This document shows, in pieces, positions 42,678 to 54,431 of a stretch of 64,000 nucleotides of DNA. The stretch comes from Photobacterium indicum (GTDB lineage Bacteria > Pseudomonadota > Gammaproteobacteria > Enterobacterales > Vibrionaceae): assembly GCF_003026215.1 (NCBI RefSeq), contig NZ_PYOC01000001.1, positions 372,001 to 436,000 of the forward strand, written 5' to 3'. Position 1 is the stretch's first letter; each line of letters opens with the position of its first letter. The position numbers and the translations under genes are program-made. The notes below the pieces were generated by a model that saw only the letters and a program-made list of their open reading frames with translations, made no database searches and had not been told where the DNA came from.

Positions 42678-43934
42678 TTGAGTTCAAAACAGCGTACGCA
42701 AGTTGCCATTATTGGTGCAGGCCCTTCTGGCTCGGTTGCCGCAGCATTACTTCACCAAAAAGGGATTGATGTGGTGGTACTTGAAAAAAGTCTTTTCCCT
42801 CGTTTTTCAATTGGTGAAAGCCTGCTACCAGCCTGTATGGAAGTGATAGAAAAAGCGAATATGCTATCAGCGGTAAAGCGTGCCAATTTTCAATTTAAGG
42901 ATGGTGCGGCTTTTCATCGTAATGGCAAATATACCTGTTTTAATTTTACGGACAAATTTACCGAAGGTGCAGGCACTACGTTTCAAGTACAGCGGGCAAA
43001 CTTTGATAAAGTGCTTGCCGACGAAGCGGTTGAGCAAGGTGTTGAAATTCGTTATCAACATACATTAATGAATATTGATCTTGCGGGTAAGCACTCAGTA
43101 CTAACTGTAAATGATAAACACGATAAGAGTTATGAATTAGAGGCTGATTTCGTATTGGATGCGAGTGGTTTTGGGCGGGTGCTTCCACGTTTATTAGCAT
43201 TAGAAGAACCATCATGTTTACCGACACGAAGGGCGGTATTCACGCATGTAGTCGACAATATCGATACATCAGCACCAGAAAACCTCGATTACGATCGCAA
43301 TAAAATTTTAATATCGGTTCATCCCGATAATCCAGATGTGTGGTATTGGTTAATTCCATTCAGTAATGGAACGTGTTCGTTTGGCATCGTTGCTGAGCCG
43401 GCATTTTTTGCTGGTTACCCAGAAAATAACATCGCAGCAATTAAGCAGCTTGCGAGCGAAGAACTAGGGTTATGTCAATTATTAGCCAAGGCAGAGTTCC
43501 CCAACCCTGCGGGTGAAATTGGTGGTTATTCTGCGAATGTAAAAACCTTATGCAGCGAGAAATTTGCGCTGTTAGGCAATGCGGGTGAATTTTTAGATCC
43601 AGTGTTTTCTTCTGGTGTCACCATTGCGATGAAATCATCCGAAATTGTGACAGATTTATTGATTCGGCAATTTAATGGCGACTCGATTGATTGGCAGAAA
43701 GACTATGCCGAGGCATTAATGATAGGGGTTAATACTTTTAGAGCTTATGTTGAAGGTTGGTATTCTGGTGAGCTGCAAGATGTGATTTTTCATGAAAACC
43801 CCGATCATAAAATTAAACAAATGATTTGTTCTATTTTGGCTGGGTACGCATGGGATACGACGAATCCATTTGTTGCTCAACCTGAACGGCGGTTGCGTAT
43901 GATTGCTGAAATTTGTAGAGATACGAAAAGTTAA
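42678..43934 (+). CDS. FAD-dependent oxidoreductase with halogenase-like motif
   Basis: About 418 residues. GAGPSGSVAAALLHQKG near the N-terminus binds FAD, IGESLLPACME follows, and W-Y-W-L-I-P near residue 220 matches the WxWxIP motif of flavin-dependent halogenases and close non-halogenating relatives. The start is TTG 42678, with GAGGA 8 nt upstream; another TTG lies five codons earlier. The gene flanks the APE cluster on the same strand as the methyltransferase and probably modifies the aryl ring (hydroxylation or halogenation) or desaturates an intermediate. Which one is not determinable by eye. Confidence 0.8.
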   Translation: MSSKQRTQVAIIGAGPSGSVAAALLHQKGIDVVVLEKSLFPRFSIGESLLPACMEVIEKANMLSAVKRANFQFKDGAAFHRNGKYTCFNFTDKFTEGAGTTFQVQRANFDKVLADEAVEQGVEIRYQHTLMNIDLAGKHSVLTVNDKHDKSYELEADFVLDASGFGRVLPRLLALEEPSCLPTRRAVFTHVVDNIDTSAPENLDYDRNKILISVHPDNPDVWYWLIPFSNGTCSFGIVAEPAFFAGYPENNIAAIKQLASEELGLCQLLAKAEFPNPAGEIGGYSANVKTLCSEKFALLGNAGEFLDPVFSSGVTIAMKSSEIVTDLLIRQFNGDSIDWQKDYAEALMIGVNTFRAYVEGWYSGELQDVIFHENPDHKIKQMICSILAGYAWDTTNPFVAQPERRLRMIAEICRDTKS

Positions 43935-43952
43935 CAACTCTATCTGAAACGA

Positions 43953-43976
43953 GCATCTTGAACTAACTTGAATATA
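43953..43976. repeat. Degenerate half-copy of the palindromic repeat
   Basis: GCATCTTGAACTAACTTGAA matches the right arm of copies A and B with several changes. It lies directly after the FAD oxidoreductase gene, next to its terminator. Confidence 0.5.
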
Positions 43977-43984
43977 TCATTAAT

Positions 43985-44018
43985 GCGGCTGTTTTTATAA
44001 AACAGTCGTATTTTTTTT
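43985..44018 (+). terminator. Terminator of the FAD oxidoreductase gene
   Basis: GCGGCTGTTT and AAACAGTCGT pair over 10 bp, with two G-U pairs, followed by eight T residues. Confidence 0.75.
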
Positions 44019-44297
44019 GCGGTTAAGCAAATGAGTTAATTCATATTTTCATTCTTGTATGGAACTACAAGGTTATTGCATTTCCATGATTCACTACGTA
44101 TGTTAGTGAGGTATATTGGGTATCGACAAGTAGCAGATCATCTTCGCGAGTTTTAATCACCTAACAACGTTAGACATTTTGTAAACTGATCCTAGTTACT
44201 TCAATTATTGTTTTGTTATTCACTATTTTTCCTGCACAAATATTTGACCATCTACTTGTTAAGTATGGCATTACTCATTTAAGCAAAAAGGCTATTC

Positions 44298-44954
44298 ATG
44301 CATATTACGAATAAAACATTTACTGAACACGATTTTAGTGAGCAAGATCTTCAAGATGCTCGTTTTGAAAATTGTCAGTTTTATCGTTGTAATTTTAACC
44401 GTGCAAATTTATCTGATGCCGCGTTTATCGAATGCCAATTCATTGAGCGCGGCGACGTGGATGGTTGTCAGTTTGAATATACAAAATTAAAAGATGCTAG
44501 TTTCAAGCATTGTGATTTGAGCATGGCGCAGTTTCGAGGTGCTCAGTGCTTTGGTATTGAATTAAGAGATAGCCAGTTAAAAGGGGCTGATTTTGTGTTG
44601 GCCAGCTTTGCGAATTACATAACTCACAATACCTTTTTTTGCTCTGCTTATATTTCTCGTTGTAATTTATCGTATGCTAATTTTGAAAATCAACGCTTAG
44701 AAAAGTGTGAGTTATTCGAAAATAAATGGAATGGTGCCAACCTATTAGGTGCTACATTCAAAGGGTCTGATTTAAGCCGTGGTGAGTTTTCGCCAGAAGC
44801 ATGGGGACAATTCGATATGACGGAATGTAACTTGTGCCATGTTGATCTTACTGGGCTTGATATTCGTCGAGTGAGTGTTGCAAAGGTGACTATTTGTGAT
44901 TGGCAGCAAGAGCAATTACTTGAACCTTTAGGGGTTGTTGTACTACCTGGTTAA
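44298..44954 (+). CDS. qnr: Chromosomal Qnr-family pentapeptide-repeat protein
   Basis: 218 residues, the same length as plasmid Qnr proteins, and alignable from end to end with QnrA. Examples are EHDFSEQDLQDARFENCQFYRCNF, DGCQF.YTKLKDASFKHCDLSMAQF, CFGIELRD, the loop region FCSAYISRCNLSYANF, LEKCELFENKWNGANL, SDLSRG and the C-terminus WQQEQLLEPLGVVVLPG. Qnr proteins fold as DNA-like right-handed helices that bind DNA gyrase and topoisomerase IV and lower quinolone sensitivity. Vibrionaceae chromosomes are the recognised reservoir. No LexA box is seen upstream, unlike QnrB. Expression and phenotype are unknown here. Confidence 0.92.
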   Translation: MHITNKTFTEHDFSEQDLQDARFENCQFYRCNFNRANLSDAAFIECQFIERGDVDGCQFEYTKLKDASFKHCDLSMAQFRGAQCFGIELRDSQLKGADFVLASFANYITHNTFFCSAYISRCNLSYANFENQRLEKCELFENKWNGANLLGATFKGSDLSRGEFSPEAWGQFDMTECNLCHVDLTGLDIRRVSVAKVTICDWQQEQLLEPLGVVVLPG

Positions 44955-45061
44955 TCATCGTTTGTTAGAAGGTGTTGCTATAAAAAAGCGATGAAAAAAC
45001 GAAGAATAAGGTGTGAATACTATCTATCCAAAGAGGGCTATTGGATAGAATACTTGTACTT

Positions 45062-45116
45062 TAGGGCATGTCGAGGTTTTATATTCTGGCCGAACCTGAA
45101 ACCTCAACACGCCCTA
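45062..45116 (-). terminator. Long hairpin after the VF530-family gene
   Basis: An 18-bp stem (TAGGGC..GAGGTTT with AAACCTC..GCCCTA). Two mismatches on the plus-strand RNA become G-U pairs on the minus-strand RNA, so the structure is fully paired only in the transcript of 45131-45343. It lies 15 nt past that stop. Confidence 0.6.
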
Positions 45117-45130
45117 GTTACGAACGATAT

Positions 45131-45343
45131 TTATTTTTTCGTGCGTACGTACAGTTCTTCAACTTTTGTTCTTGCCCATTCCGTTTTACGTAAAAACTTT
45201 AGGCTAGATTTGATGCTTGGATCTTGGTTAAAGCAGCGAATATTGATGCGATAGCCTAGTTCTTCCCAACCATAATGCTCGACAAGTTCAGTTAATAGCT
45301 TTTCGAGAGTGATGCCGTGAAGAGGATTGTTTGTTTGAGTCAT
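45131..45343 (-). CDS. VF530-family small DNA-binding protein
   Basis: 70 residues. [28 protein letters not shown] then [22 protein letters not shown] is the VF530 family pattern, a small helical domain first seen in Vibrio fischeri and annotated as DNA-binding on structural grounds. ATG 45343 is preferred to an upstream TTG. A long hairpin follows. Biological role unknown. Confidence 0.85.
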   Translation of the reverse strand: MTQTNNPLHGITLEKLLTELVEHYGWEELGYRINIRCFNQDPSIKSSLKFLRKTEWARTKVEELYVRTKK

Positions 45344-45386
45344 GTTTATTGCCAATGAAAGAATCTAACGCAAGTATATCAGTTTA

Positions 45387-45418
45387 TATACCCAAGTCAC
45401 CTTAAGGTGCAGGATTCA
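45387..45418. repeat. Palindromic intergenic repeat, left-arm copy C
   Basis: TATACCCAAGTCACCTTAAG followed by GTGCAGGATTC matches the left arm and loop of copy A; the right arm is not conserved. It lies about 100 bp upstream of the transporter gene. Confidence 0.65.
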
Positions 45419-45516
45419 AAGTAGCCTCAGTGTGTTTAATTCAAGGGAAATATGTGTAGGAATGGCATTCCCATCCAACCATTCTTTTATCCTCTTTTTT
45501 GTTATTTAGGTATGTT

Positions 45517-46395
45517 ATGACACAACACAGACGCGCAGATTTATTGATAGTTTGTGCAACATTACTGGCTTCGGCGGGTTGGATTTTCTCTAAGCAAACC
45601 ATTCAAGGGCTCCCGCCTTTTGGATTTATTGGTTTACGGTTTGTACTGGCCTCATTGCTTATACTTCCTTTTTGTTACCGTTTATTTAAGCAAGTGAGCC
45701 TGAAAGACATCGCGCAATCGTCACTGGTCGGTATGTTGTTGGGGGCGGCATTACTGACTTGGATCTATGCGATTTCAGTCAGCGATACCCTTGGCGAAGG
45801 GGCGTTTATTATGAGCCTTTCTATGCTATTGGTTCCGTTAGTAGCATGGCCGTTATTTAAACAAAAACCAAATCGTCCTTTTTGGATTTCGTTACCCTTT
45901 GCCATTGTTGGTCTGGTTTTACTATCGCTATCAGGCGGTGGTTGGCATCAATCAGTAAGCCAAGTGTGGTTTTTATTAGCAGCTGCATTATTGGCATTAC
46001 AGTTTAATTTTAATAGTCGATACGCGCAGCGCATTCCCACGTTATTACTGACGTGTGTTCAATTATTTGTAACAGGTGTGATGGGGCTGATTGCATCATT
46101 AATGTTTGAGCAATGGCCACAAACGGTTGATTTAGAAATTTGGGGCTGGTTCGCCTCTAGCGTATTGATTGCAACAAGTATCCGTTATGTATTACAAACA
46201 GCAGGGCAGAAACACACGAGTGTGGCTAATGCTGCCATTATTATGGTTTTAGAACCGGTCTGGACGGTGTTTTTGAGCATTCTATGGTATGGCGAGAAGA
46301 TGCCAGCAGAGAAGATAATAGGGTGCTCATTAATCCTTTTTGCGTTACTGCTTTATCGAGGCTGGTATACCATTACTGGTAAGCTATTTAAATAA
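45517..46395 (+). CDS. DMT-superfamily transporter with EamA domains
   Basis: About 292 residues with ten membrane helices in two EamA repeats. SAGWIFSKQTIQGLPPFGFIGLRF opens the first repeat. The second carries QTAGQKHTSVANAAIIMVLEPVWTVFLSILWYGE, the hallmark block of this family. ATG 45517 is used, although the frame is open seven codons upstream. Likely a metabolite exporter; substrate unknown. It ends near a strong bidirectional terminator. Confidence 0.9.
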   Translation: MTQHRRADLLIVCATLLASAGWIFSKQTIQGLPPFGFIGLRFVLASLLILPFCYRLFKQVSLKDIAQSSLVGMLLGAALLTWIYAISVSDTLGEGAFIMSLSMLLVPLVAWPLFKQKPNRPFWISLPFAIVGLVLLSLSGGGWHQSVSQVWFLLAAALLALQFNFNSRYAQRIPTLLLTCVQLFVTGVMGLIASLMFEQWPQTVDLEIWGWFASSVLIATSIRYVLQTAGQKHTSVANAAIIMVLEPVWTVFLSILWYGEKMPAEKIIGCSLILFALLLYRGWYTITGKLFK

Positions 46396-46462
46396 TCAGC
46401 TTTCACGCAGAAGTCACTCTAAGTTTAGTGTCTTGAATTAGCTTGGTATACAAGTGCTAAAC

Positions 46463-46510
46463 AAAAACAGCCCCCTATTTTCACTAAAATGGAAATAGGG
46501 GGCTGTTTTT
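46463..46510. terminator. Strong bidirectional terminator
   Basis: AAAAACAGCCCCCTATTT and AAATAGGGGGCTGTTTTT form a perfect 18-bp stem with a 12-nt loop and T-runs on both strands. It separates the convergent transporter and Cys/His-repeat genes. Confidence 0.92.
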
Positions 46511-46527
46511 GTTCATGGTAATTGATT

Positions 46528-47352
46528 TTAACACATCAAATATTGTTGTTTTACTGGCTCTTTTTTAGGTGATATTTGCTGGTTTTTCTTACTTAATGCA
46601 GCACATCGAGGGCAGCCATTACCCGCAAGATGATTCGATGGAAGCTGCTCAAATTCACCATGTAGTGAACAAATAATTGTGCCCTTTGTCCGTACGTTTA
46701 CATAGCCAAATAAGCTGTAATCATAGCGTTCGCCGTGAATACATTGAGCCTGTTGCGTAAACTGTTCATTGGTTTTTTTTTTGCCTTTTTTGGCGCAAAG
46801 CGGGCAACCTACACCACGTAAATGGGCATCGGGGCGTTGCTCAAAATCCCCATGTTCGGGGCAGGTAATAATGGCTTTAGAAAGCGCACCGGTATAAATA
46901 AATTTCGAATAATCGTATTTACCCGCATGTACCTTTATCGCTTCATTTACGATCACTTCGCGGTTTTTTGGGTACGATTTCGAACATTTAGGACACCCTT
47001 TACCTGAAAGGTGAGCATTCGGGCGCTGTTCAAAATCACCATGCACAGGGCATGATATTAGCCCTTTAGTCAGTGCGCCTAAGTATTCAAACTGGCTATA
47101 ATTATATTTTTTACCATGCAACTTTTGGGCTGATAAAACAAATTGTTCCTTTGTTTTCTTTTCTTTGCCTGCACATTTAGGACAACCTCTGCCAGCAAGG
47201 TGTGCATCAGGGCGTTGTTCGAAATCACCATGTAGCGTGCAAGTTATGAGGCTTTTTGTTTTAGCATTCAGGTAAATGAAATTTTCATAGCGGTATAGTT
47301 GGCTATGAACATGATGCGCTTCTTGAATAAATATTTCGGTTGTTTTTTTCAT
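46528..47352 (-). CDS. Protein with four zinc-finger-like Cys/His repeats
   Basis: 274 residues made of four tandem units of about 52-57 residues. Each runs H..(K/R)Y.Y..F.Y....K..I.C..HG(D/E)FEQ.P..HL.G.GCP.C. The C-x2-H and C-P-x-C pairs would each bind one zinc. Linkers are lysine-rich (KEKKTKEQF, KKGKKKTNEQF). The repeat type appears in proteins linked to endonucleases and phages, and a nucleic-acid-binding role is plausible, but I cannot name a function. Convergent with the transporter gene and sharing its terminator. Confidence 0.7.
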   Translation of the reverse strand: MKKTTEIFIQEAHHVHSQLYRYENFIYLNAKTKSLITCTLHGDFEQRPDAHLAGRGCPKCAGKEKKTKEQFVLSAQKLHGKKYNYSQFEYLGALTKGLISCPVHGDFEQRPNAHLSGKGCPKCSKSYPKNREVIVNEAIKVHAGKYDYSKFIYTGALSKAIITCPEHGDFEQRPDAHLRGVGCPLCAKKGKKKTNEQFTQQAQCIHGERYDYSLFGYVNVRTKGTIICSLHGEFEQLPSNHLAGNGCPRCAALSKKNQQISPKKEPVKQQYLMC

Positions 47353-47894
47353 TTAATTGAACCGCCAATGATTATCACTTTAACGAATACTGTTTCATTA
47401 CATGGTAGATATGCGATGAAGTAGCAATTATTTACTCGTAAATGCATGTGTAAATATATTTATTAATAAGTATTATTATGAATAGGAGTAAGTTCTTAAT
47501 AACCGTATGCTCTTGTTTTATATGTTTCTCTTTTATTGAAAAACAAGCAACACTCAAAAATGAAAATCATTGTTGCATTTTTTATGATAGCGGTCACAGT
47601 TTGTATGATGTAAATTTCAACCATCAAGTTTCTAATGAAGATCACGTCGATATTAATGATTCCAAAACTTTTTTATAAGTGTAGGTGACACACATTGCAG
47701 CTTTTGTAATTAAATAAAACGTTGGATGTTTATTTAAATAGGGATTCCTTTTGATTTAAATATGCCATTAGTATTTTAAGTGATTACATGTATTGTAATG
47801 GTGGTAAAGGATGGACGTTATTTTCTTGATTGGGTAAGTATTTTTTTAAGGAGTGGTGAAATATAAATACTGTTTAATGTAAGAGGGATAATCT
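47353..47894. other. Intergenic region upstream of the ATP synthase operon
   Basis: 540 bp, AT-rich. A 66-codon frame at 47478-47678 has a signal-peptide-like start but no ribosome binding site and a low-complexity tail, so I do not call it. The promoter of the atp operon should lie here. Confidence 0.4.
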
Positions 47895-49062
<1,168 letters not shown>

Positions 49063-49150
49063 TTATTTAGCGTCTTAGCTATTAACAACCTCTAGCCACT
49101 ATTTATCTTATTTATCGTTAATTTAATTTATAAAAAATTTGGAGTCATTC

Positions 49151-49387
49151 ATGGATATCGTAAGTGCAGTTCTTTACGTTGCTGGCGCACTATTAATTGG
49201 TTTAGGTGCGGCAGGTGCTGCAAGTGGTATTGGTAACTTGGCGGGTAAATACCTTGAAGGTGTAGCGCGTCAACCGGATCTTACTCCAATGCTTCGAACT
49301 CAGTTCTTCATCATGATGGGCCTTGTCGATGCGGTTCCAATGATCGGTGTTGGTATTGGTCTATATATCATTTTCGCTGTTGCTTAA
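49151..49387 (+). CDS. atpE: ATP synthase Fo subunit c
   Basis: 78 residues, two helices. The polar loop is ARQPDL and the ion-binding acid is D60 in [11 protein letters not shown]. Asp rather than Glu, and no Na+ ligand set (Gln near 32, Glu-Ser near 65), indicates proton coupling. ATG 49151 follows GGAG; an in-frame TTG lies four codons earlier. Confidence 0.94.
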   Translation: MDIVSAVLYVAGALLIGLGAAGAASGIGNLAGKYLEGVARQPDLTPMLRTQFFIMMGLVDAVPMIGVGIGLYIIFAVA

Positions 49388-49471
49388 TAAATGACTACTG
49401 CGGTGATACAGCGCGAAGTACTTGATGTTTAGCGCTGTTGCTACCAAGCATTAATTAAAGAGTGAGGATGT

Positions 49472-49942
49472 ATGAATTTAAATGCAACCATGCTTGGCCA
49501 AGCAATATCCTTCGTGATTTTTGTATGGTTATGTATGAAATACGTATGGCCACCATTGACCGCATTGATTGATGAACGTCAGCGTGAAATAGCCGAAGGG
49601 CTTAGCCAGATGGATCTAGCGGCAAAAGAACTTGAATTAGCAAAAGCCAACGGTGATCAACTGATGGTTGAAGCGAAACAAAGTGCAAGTGATTTGGTTG
49701 AACAAGGCAATAAACGCCGTAGCCAAATTATTGAAGATGCCAAGCTAGAAGGTGATACCGAGAAAGCTCGAATCATTGCTCAAGGTCAATCAGAGCTTGA
49801 AAGTGAGCGTAATCGCCTAAGGCAAGAACTTCGTCAAGAAATGTCAGATCTGGTTATCGAAAGCGCGGAAAAATTGATTAAACGCAACCTTGATAATGCT
49901 GCAAACCGTGAATTTGTTAATAAGCTAATTACGGAAATGTAA
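49472..49942 (+). CDS. atpF: ATP synthase Fo subunit b
   Basis: 156 residues. One N-terminal membrane helix (FVIFVWLCMKYVWPPL) followed by a long charged coiled coil (AKELELAKANGD..., RNRLRQELRQEM) that forms the peripheral stalk and ends on the delta subunit. GAGGATG gives the ribosome binding site. Standard length. Confidence 0.94.
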   Translation: MNLNATMLGQAISFVIFVWLCMKYVWPPLTALIDERQREIAEGLSQMDLAAKELELAKANGDQLMVEAKQSASDLVEQGNKRRSQIIEDAKLEGDTEKARIIAQGQSELESERNRLRQELRQEMSDLVIESAEKLIKRNLDNAANREFVNKLITEM

Positions 49943-49956
49943 TCGGGGAGATCACC

Positions 49957-50505
49957 ATGTCAGATCTAAAAACGATAGCTCAACCTTATGCCAAAGCCGC
50001 GTTTGATTTTGCTTTAGCCAATAAGTCGCTCGACCAGTGGGCACACATGTTAATGATAGCTGCAGATGTTGCTCATCAGCCCGTGATTCTTCAGGAAATC
50101 AAAGAGATTGATTTCAAAGGCGCGAAAAACGCCGAGGCTTTTACGCTGATGTTTTTAGATATCTGTGAAGGCTTACTTGATGAACATGGTCAGAACTTTG
50201 TTCGAGTGATGGCAGAAAATGGCCGATTAATTGTTCTTCCTGACGTTCTAAATCTTTTCATGGAAATGAAAGCGGACTTTGAACGCACTATAGAAGCGAC
50301 AGTGTTATCTGTTGAACCACTAACGGAAGAACAAAAAGTTAATTTGGTTAAAGCATTGGAAAAGCGTCTTTCTCGCAGTGTTGAGTTGGATTGTCAGATA
50401 GATGAATCGCTTGTTGGCGGCATGCTTATCAAAGCTGGAGAGCTGGTTATTGATGGCACTCTCAAGAGCTCGATGAACCGACTAGCAAGTAGTCTACAAG
50501 CGTAA
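49957..50505 (+). CDS. atpH: ATP synthase F1 subunit delta
   Basis: 182 residues. AQPYAKAAFDFALAN at the start and the C-terminal block DESLVGGMLIKAGELVIDGTLKSSMNRLASSL are the OSCP/delta signature. Joins the b stalk to the alpha subunits. Fourteen bases after atpF, with GGGGAG upstream. Confidence 0.93.
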   Translation: MSDLKTIAQPYAKAAFDFALANKSLDQWAHMLMIAADVAHQPVILQEIKEIDFKGAKNAEAFTLMFLDICEGLLDEHGQNFVRVMAENGRLIVLPDVLNLFMEMKADFERTIEATVLSVEPLTEEQKVNLVKALEKRLSRSVELDCQIDESLVGGMLIKAGELVIDGTLKSSMNRLASSLQA

Positions 50506-50517
50506 CGGGTAATAGAT

Positions 50518-52059
50518 ATGCAATTAAATTCAAATGAAATCAGCGATCTAATTAGACAACGTATCGCAACCTTTAATGTGACGAGCCAAGCTCGCAACGA
50601 AGGTACTATCGTCTCAGTAAGTGACGGTATTATTAGTATTAATGGTCTTGCTGATGTTATGCAAGGCGAGATGATTGAACTACCAGGTAATCGCTACGCA
50701 TTGGCGCTAAACCTAGAGCGTCATTCCGTAGGTGCTGTGGTAATGGGGCCGTACTCGGATCTTGCTGAAGGTCTTAAAGTAAAAGGGACTGGACGTATTC
50801 TTGAAGTACCAGTTGGTCGAGGTTTACTGGGTCGTGTTGTTAATACGCTAGGTCAAGCTATTGATGGTAAAGGCGCAATTGAAAACGATGGTTATTCACC
50901 TGTCGAAATTATTGCCCCTGGTGTTATTGAACGTCAATCAGTCGATCAGCCTATTCAAACGGGTTATAAAGCGGTTGATTCCATGGTGCCAATTGGTCGT
51001 GGACAACGTGAACTGATTATCGGTGACCGTCAAACGGGTAAAACGGCTATGGCGATCGACGCCATTATTAACCAGAAAGATTCTGGTATTAAATGTGTTT
51101 ACGTCGCGATTGGTCAGAAAGCATCAACCATTGCTAACGTAGTACGTAAACTGGAAGAACACGACGCATTAAAAAATACCATTGTGGTGGTTGCGACTGC
51201 ATCTGAAGCTGCTGCACTACAGTATCTAGCACCTTATTCTGGTTGCACCATGGGTGAATATTTCCGTGACCGTGGTGAAGATGCACTGATTGTTTATGAT
51301 GATCTGTCTAAACAAGCGGTTGCTTACCGTCAAATTTCACTTTTGCTTAAGCGTCCACCGGGTCGTGAAGCTTTCCCTGGTGATGTGTTCTACCTCCACT
51401 CTCGTCTGTTAGAACGCGCATCTCGTGTAAACGTTTCTTATGTTGAGCGCTTTACTAAAGGTGAAGTAAAAGGCAAAACAGGGTCGTTAACTGCACTACC
51501 AATTATCGAAACCCAAGCGGGTGATGTATCAGCTTTTGTTCCGACAAACGTGATCTCGATTACTGATGGGCAGATCTTCCTACAAACGCATTTATTTAAC
51601 TCGGGTTTACGTCCAGCGGTTGACCCAGGTATTTCGGTATCTCGTGTTGGTGGTGCTGCGCAAACAAAAATTGTGAAGAAACTGTCGGGTGGTATTCGTA
51701 CTGCACTTGCACAGTATCGTGAACTTGCGGCTTTTGCTCAGTTCTCATCAGATCTTGATGATGCAACACGTAAGCAACTTGATCACGGTGAAAAAGTGAC
51801 AGAGTTGATGAAGCAGAAGCAGTACGCTCCAATGTCTGTTGCAGAGCAAGCGATCGCTATTTTCTCTGCTGAAAAAGGCTATTTAGGTGATGTGCCGCTA
51901 GCCAGTATTGGTGATTTTGAATCCGCATTAATGGCGTACGCGAAAAGCGAACACTCGGCGTTGCTAGATACTATCAATGAAACGGGTCAATACAACGACG
52001 ATATTGAACAAAGCCTGCACAAGTTACTGAAAACATTCACCGCGACGCAGTCGTGGTAA
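50518..52059 (+). CDS. atpA: ATP synthase F1 subunit alpha
   Basis: 513 residues. Walker [10 protein letters not shown] near 169-177, the alpha signature with [34 protein letters not shown], the arginine finger region ([17 protein letters not shown]) and the helical C-terminus. Binds non-catalytic nucleotide. Length is as in E. coli. Confidence 0.96.
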   Translation: MQLNSNEISDLIRQRIATFNVTSQARNEGTIVSVSDGIISINGLADVMQGEMIELPGNRYALALNLERHSVGAVVMGPYSDLAEGLKVKGTGRILEVPVGRGLLGRVVNTLGQAIDGKGAIENDGYSPVEIIAPGVIERQSVDQPIQTGYKAVDSMVPIGRGQRELIIGDRQTGKTAMAIDAIINQKDSGIKCVYVAIGQKASTIANVVRKLEEHDALKNTIVVVATASEAAALQYLAPYSGCTMGEYFRDRGEDALIVYDDLSKQAVAYRQISLLLKRPPGREAFPGDVFYLHSRLLERASRVNVSYVERFTKGEVKGKTGSLTALPIIETQAGDVSAFVPTNVISITDGQIFLQTHLFNSGLRPAVDPGISVSRVGGAAQTKIVKKLSGGIRTALAQYRELAAFAQFSSDLDDATRKQLDHGEKVTELMKQKQYAPMSVAEQAIAIFSAEKGYLGDVPLASIGDFESALMAYAKSEHSALLDTINETGQYNDDIEQSLHKLLKTFTATQSW

Positions 52060-52133
52060 ATCGAAACAGGGTAAATACAGCGTGGTGAATCTCGCTGACA
52101 TCAACCCATCGTGAATGTTGATAGGAGCTAAAA

Positions 52134-53009
52134 ATGGCAAACGCAAAAGAAATTCGCACCAAGATAGCGAGCGTACAAAATACGCAAAAGATCACCAGTG
52201 CAATGGAAATGGTTGCCGCAAGTAAGATGCGGAAGGTGCAAGATAACATGGCGGCAACCCGTCCTTACGCTGAGAATATGCGTAAGGTAATCAGCCATGT
52301 TGCATCGGGCTCATTAGAGTATAAGCACCCCTATCTTGAAGAGCGTGAAGCAAAACGTGTGGCGTACATCATCATATCCTCAGATCGAGGCTTATGTGGT
52401 GGCTTAAATACCAATCTGTTTAAGCAAGCCTTAAAAGATATGCGCCAATGGCAAGAGAAAAATGTTGAAGTAGATTTGACGTTAATCGGTTCAAAAGCTA
52501 TTTCGTTTTTCCACCGTTTTGGCAATGTCATTGCACAAACATCAGGCCTAGGTGATAAGCCTAAATTGGAAGATCTGTTAGGTGCTGTTACAGCCATGCT
52601 TGAGCACTTTGATGACGGCAAAATTGATCGCTTGTATTTGGTATACAACGAGTTCGTTAACACTATGGTACAGAACCCACGTGTAACGCAATTATTGCCT
52701 CATCCAGATAAAGATGATTCGCAAGACAGTAAACCCAATGATGAAAATAGTCGCTGGGATTACATCTACGAACCTGATCCAAAAGACATACTCAACGCTT
52801 TAATGCTGCGTTACATCGAATCTCAGGTGTATCAAGGCACCGTTGAAAGTATCGCTTGTGAACAAGCCGCACGAATGGTCGCGATGAAATCGGCGACAGA
52901 TAATGCAGGCGACATTATTAACGATTTGCAGCTGGTTTATAACAAAGCCCGCCAAAGCGCTATTACCCAAGAGCTAAGTGAAATCGTAGCCGGTGCACAA
53001 GCCGTTTAA
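52134..53009 (+). CDS. atpG: ATP synthase F1 subunit gamma
   Basis: 291 residues. The N-terminal helix starts [31 protein letters not shown] and the C-terminal one ends with [21 protein letters not shown]; together they form the rotating shaft. [16 protein letters not shown] is the central signature. A GGAG ribosome binding site precedes it. Confidence 0.95.
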   Translation: MANAKEIRTKIASVQNTQKITSAMEMVAASKMRKVQDNMAATRPYAENMRKVISHVASGSLEYKHPYLEEREAKRVAYIIISSDRGLCGGLNTNLFKQALKDMRQWQEKNVEVDLTLIGSKAISFFHRFGNVIAQTSGLGDKPKLEDLLGAVTAMLEHFDDGKIDRLYLVYNEFVNTMVQNPRVTQLLPHPDKDDSQDSKPNDENSRWDYIYEPDPKDILNALMLRYIESQVYQGTVESIACEQAARMVAMKSATDNAGDIINDLQLVYNKARQSAITQELSEIVAGAQAV

Positions 53010-54416
<1,407 letters not shown>

Positions 54417-54431
54417 GTTTGAGGAGGATTT

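Noticed and set aside
44991-45254. 87-codon plus-strand frame opposite the VF530-family gene
   Set aside because: It runs through the long hairpin and antisense to a recognised family, so it is a shadow.
47478-47678. 66-codon plus-strand frame upstream of atpI
   Set aside because: Signal-peptide-like start but no ribosome binding site, and the rest is low-complexity AT-rich coding; not enough to call a gene.
49151-49387. Sodium-type ATP synthase c subunit
   Set aside because: The ion-site residue is Asp60 and the Gln and Glu-Ser ligands of Na+ enzymes are absent, so proton coupling is assumed.
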